From NCBI GenBank assembly GCA_002396665.1, contig DGYJ01000103.1, positions 4,459 to 12,500 of the forward strand: a stretch of 8,042 bases of DNA. Reading direction: 5' to 3'. How positions within the stretch are numbered: the stretch's first letter is position 1; each line of letters begins with the position of its first letter. This DNA is from Bdellovibrionaceae bacterium UBA5009 (lineage in GTDB: Bacteria > Bdellovibrionota > Bdellovibrionia > Bdellovibrionales > Bdellovibrionaceae). The translations under genes were made by a program, and so were the position numbers. Below are positions 6,196 through 8,042 of the stretch, in pieces. Below the pieces are notes generated by a model. The model made no database searches and was not told where the DNA came from. It saw only the letters and a list, made by a program, of their open reading frames with translations.

Positions 6196-6888
6196 ATGGA
6201 AAACACGGATGTTTTTCAGGATCTGTCAAAGTTTTCATACCAAATCATAGATCAACGATCTTTCTTAAAAAAAAGTGAAGTTGAATTGCAAGTCAAATTC
6301 TACACTTTTTGGCAAGAGTACTGGGATCAAGTCTTAACCACTGTTGGCATTGATGACAGAATTGATCCCCTTGAGTTCTTTCAACAGACGAAAGTGACCG
6401 CTTTACTGTATAAAAATGAAATCGTATCCATGCATTTACTAAGCCTCTATGATCGCGCAGACTTCAACACCCATCCTTATTTTAAAAAATTTGACCAGGG
6501 CTTTATCGAAGGGATTCAGCGTCTGCCGATTGAAAAAATACTAACTCTTCAATACCTGGCACAGAATCCAAAATTTAAACGCGAAAAACCTTACATCTAC
6601 TTCCCGATGGTGATCGGTTCACTATCTGTCCTGCATCAAAGCTATGAAAATGCCCAGGCGACGGTGTCTGTTGCAAGAAAAGATCTAGGGATATCTAATG
6701 CCCTTTCAAAAATGAATTTTTCAAACTTTCAAGAAGATGGGGTTTTTAATAACACCCCTGTTTCATATCAAATTTCGACACAGCCTAAAATTTACCCATC
6801 CGAGCTTGTTGAAAAAATGACGGCCTATTTTTGGAAAAATAGAATTGAATTTAAAGAACAAATTAACAATAACATGGAGGTTGCCTAA
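6196..6888 (+). CDS. Probable GNAT-fold N-acyltransferase (FeeM/LuxI-like group), first gene of a two-gene operon
   Basis: This is a 230-residue soluble protein. The start chosen is ATG 6196, with AAAGGA (6185-6190) five bases upstream. ATG 6190 overlaps that site, and TTG 6169 has no ribosome site and lies in the candidate operator. The pattern is that of a GNAT fold: helix FYTFWQEYWDQVL (35-47), strand pair VTALLYKNEIVSMHLLSLYD (67-86), central strand ILTLQYLAQNPKFK (115-128), helix 136-150, strand ATVSVARKDLGI (155-166), helix to the KMNF (172-175) equivalent of the usual K-x-GF, and a late PVSYQI strand. The long insert and the late Y resemble N-acyl amino acid synthases and related acyltransferases more than small-molecule acetyltransferases. 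This is recognised by eye, and a more distant GNAT relative is possible. Expected chemistry: transfer of an acyl group from CoA or ACP to an amine. The stop overlaps the next gene's ATG by one base, so the two proteins are probably made together. Confidence 0.85.
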   Translation: MENTDVFQDLSKFSYQIIDQRSFLKKSEVELQVKFYTFWQEYWDQVLTTVGIDDRIDPLEFFQQTKVTALLYKNEIVSMHLLSLYDRADFNTHPYFKKFDQGFIEGIQRLPIEKILTLQYLAQNPKFKREKPYIYFPMVIGSLSVLHQSYENAQATVSVARKDLGISNALSKMNFSNFQEDGVFNNTPVSYQISTQPKIYPSELVEKMTAYFWKNRIEFKEQINNNMEVA

Positions 6889-7523
6889 TGTTACGTTCTG
6901 CATTTGAAGCAAAAATCACAGTCATTTCTGATCTTTTGGACAAGTATCCCTTTGAAGATGCAAAAGCTTGTCACCGCTTTTTCAGTCAACAGTTCTATTT
7001 GATCCAAAATTCGACACGCTATGAAGCCATCGGTGCTTCATTGCTGCCTTTGGATATCAAAGAAGAATTTAAACATAGAATTCAGCATTTAACTGGCGAA
7101 TTTAATCACGATGATTTGATCATCGAAGATTTAAAACAAATTGGCTTTAACACCTTGGATGCAATGTATCCACAAACTCGCGCCTTAGTTGAATGCACTT
7201 ACTATGAATTGCAAAAATATGGTGCTGACGCCTTGTTTGGAATTTCACTTCTTTTAGAGGGCCTAAGCACAAGACAGTGCGCTAAGGTAGGTCGTCGAAT
7301 GTTTAAGGCATTCGATTTTCATTCACAATATTTATCTGTGCATGACGAGGCCGATGCTGAACATTACCCAGAAACTATGAAAATGGTTGAAGCCTATACG
7401 CCTGAACGAAAACAAGTTATTTTGAATAATCTTGATCTTAGCTTTGTGCTTTATAAATCTATGATCGAAGAATGCAATCGCCTTAATCAATCTGCTCGTA
7501 AAGAGAACTTAATTTCTGCATAG
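6888..7523 (+). CDS. Heme-oxygenase-like diiron oxidase/oxygenase (HDO superfamily)
   Basis: This is a 211-residue soluble, almost all-helical protein. ATG 6888 shares its A with the upstream TAA, and a perfect GGAGG (6876-6880) lies seven bases before it. The fold and spacing match the heme-oxygenase-like / iron-containing redox enzyme group. Six metal ligands can be placed: E71 and H74 (GEFNHDD, ExxH), E124 (LLLEGLS), and H152, D156 and H159 (HxxxDxxH in HDEADAEH). From knowledge of the superfamily, UndA has the same ExxH / E / HxxxDxxH set, and CADD has HxxxDxxH in the last helix. The protein should therefore bind two irons and use O2, for example for fatty acid decarboxylation, N-oxygenation or C-C cleavage. 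The substrate cannot be read from the sequence. Pairing with an acyltransferase points to an acyl or acyl-amine substrate (inference). No heme-binding role is implied by the fold name. Confidence 0.88.
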   Translation: MLRSAFEAKITVISDLLDKYPFEDAKACHRFFSQQFYLIQNSTRYEAIGASLLPLDIKEEFKHRIQHLTGEFNHDDLIIEDLKQIGFNTLDAMYPQTRALVECTYYELQKYGADALFGISLLLEGLSTRQCAKVGRRMFKAFDFHSQYLSVHDEADAEHYPETMKMVEAYTPERKQVILNNLDLSFVLYKSMIEECNRLNQSARKENLISA

Positions 7524-7528
7524 TCCAA

Positions 7529-7557
7529 TTTAGGAGGGCCTACAAAGCCCTCCTAAA
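7529..7557 (+). terminator. Perfect 11-bp stem-loop after the acyltransferase/diiron operon
   Basis: TTTAGGAGGGC (7529-7539), loop CTACAAA, then GCCCTCCTAAA (7547-7557), six bases after the stop at 7523. The stem is perfect and GC-rich, as in an intrinsic terminator. However, it is followed by CACCCCTCC and not by a T tract, so it may act as an mRNA-protecting 3' hairpin or with Rho. The first clear T run (TTTTT) comes only near 7594. Confidence 0.65.
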
Positions 7558-7634
7558 CACCCCTCCACTGTCCCATTTTGAGATACTTCAGGGTTTTTAT
7601 TGTCTTCCGCGCGACTTTCAGTCATCATCTTTGT

Positions 7635-8042
7635 ATGGGGAAAAACCGTCGCTATCCTATTCTTTTAATTCTTCTATCATTCACTCTTCTTCATCTGACG
7701 CCTAGCTTTTCGAAGGCTCAAACAGATCCCGATGAAGCCTATGATCCCTTTACAGACTACAGCGAATTTGATGAGGCCTCTGACGAAGAAGCGGATATTA
7801 ATTTTTTCCGTAATGGGCGATTTTTTTCAGTGGGCTTTGCGGGTGGACCAAGACAGTTCACCGAAAACATGGGTAAAACCTATGGCAGCGGCCCCACCTT
7901 TGGACTTTTGATTTCTTACTTTTTTGATCTTCGCATGGCCTTTACCCTGGGCTTGATGACTGGCGATCATTCAGTCAATATCGAAACAACCAACAATACC
8001 ACTTACACAGGGAATGCTTCATTTACTTTTATTAATATGGAT
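7635..8042 (+). CDS. Secreted, probably outer-membrane beta-barrel protein, N-terminal 136 codons (3' end beyond window)
   Basis: The frame is open from ATG 7635 to the right edge. Residues 1-28 form a clear signal peptide: basic GKNRR, hydrophobic ILLILLSFTLLHL, cut after SKA28. A strongly acidic linker follows (about 30-53, many D and E). From residue 57 the sequence alternates polar and hydrophobic residues with aromatic ends and short G-rich turns (FFSVGFAGGPRQF, FGLLISYFFDLRMAFTLG). This suits an OmpA-like or opacity-type barrel that begins with a GG-containing first strand. No clear ribosome site precedes the ATG. The spacing of 111 bp and the intervening stem-loop make it a separate transcription unit from the diiron operon. 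Function unknown; barrel assignment moderate. Confidence 0.8.
   Translation, partial: MGKNRRYPILLILLSFTLLHLTPSFSKAQTDPDEAYDPFTDYSEFDEASDEEADINFFRNGRFFSVGFAGGPRQFTENMGKTYGSGPTFGLLISYFFDLRMAFTLGLMTGDHSVNIETTNNTTYTGNASFTFINMD

Noticed and set aside
7578..7603. A promoter for the beta-barrel gene starting from TTGAGA at 7578-7583
   Set aside because: No -10 box lies at acceptable spacing; the best candidate, TATTGT, is only 14 bases away.
1..8042. CRISPR arrays, tRNA or rRNA genes, transposase or integrase genes
   Set aside because: No spaced direct repeats, no cloverleaf-like or ribosomal sequence and no DDE or tyrosine-recombinase-like protein were seen on either strand.

Overview
The window is bacterial DNA of moderate-to-low GC. 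It uses TTG and GTG starts freely alongside good Shine-Dalgarno (SD) sequences, and carries short XRE-type regulators, a very large exported multidomain protein and a secreted beta-barrel-type protein. This looks most like a member of the Bdellovibrionota (Bdellovibrio and relatives). That placement is inference from gene style, not from a marker gene. No tRNA, rRNA, CRISPR array, insertion sequence or integrase was seen.

Layout. (1) Positions 1-3790, minus strand: the first 1263 codons of a giant exported protein that runs off the left edge. It has a signal peptide, two PKD domains, a duplicated cysteine-containing domain, four tandem Ig-like repeats, a carboxypeptidase-regulatory-like domain, a ZU5-like segment and what looks like the beginning of an RHS/YD-repeat shell. 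(2) 3791-4170: a long divergent intergenic region, ending in a perfect short inverted repeat just before the start of a small plus-strand XRE regulator (4171-4440). (3) 4428-6051, minus strand: a three-gene operon with overlapping genes, consisting of an XRE regulator, a second XRE regulator with a long tail, and an unrecognised 244-residue protein that may be a sensor or effector subunit. A predicted mRNA stem structure abuts the ribosome binding site of the third gene. (4) 6196-7523, plus strand and divergent from that operon: a two-gene operon pairing a probable GNAT-fold acyltransferase with a protein that carries the complete ligand pattern of the heme-oxygenase-like diiron oxidases/oxygenases (HDO; UndA and CADD type). 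It ends in a perfect 11-bp stem-loop. (5) 7635 to the right edge: the start of a secreted, probably outer-membrane beta-barrel protein.

How the parts may work together. The most interesting unit is 4171-7523. The acyltransferase/diiron-oxygenase pair could make or modify a small acyl-derived metabolite. The divergent XRE/XRE/sensor operon shares its promoter region, which holds an inverted repeat, and could regulate it. The metal-ligand pattern is seen directly in the sequence; the product, substrate and regulatory logic are inference.
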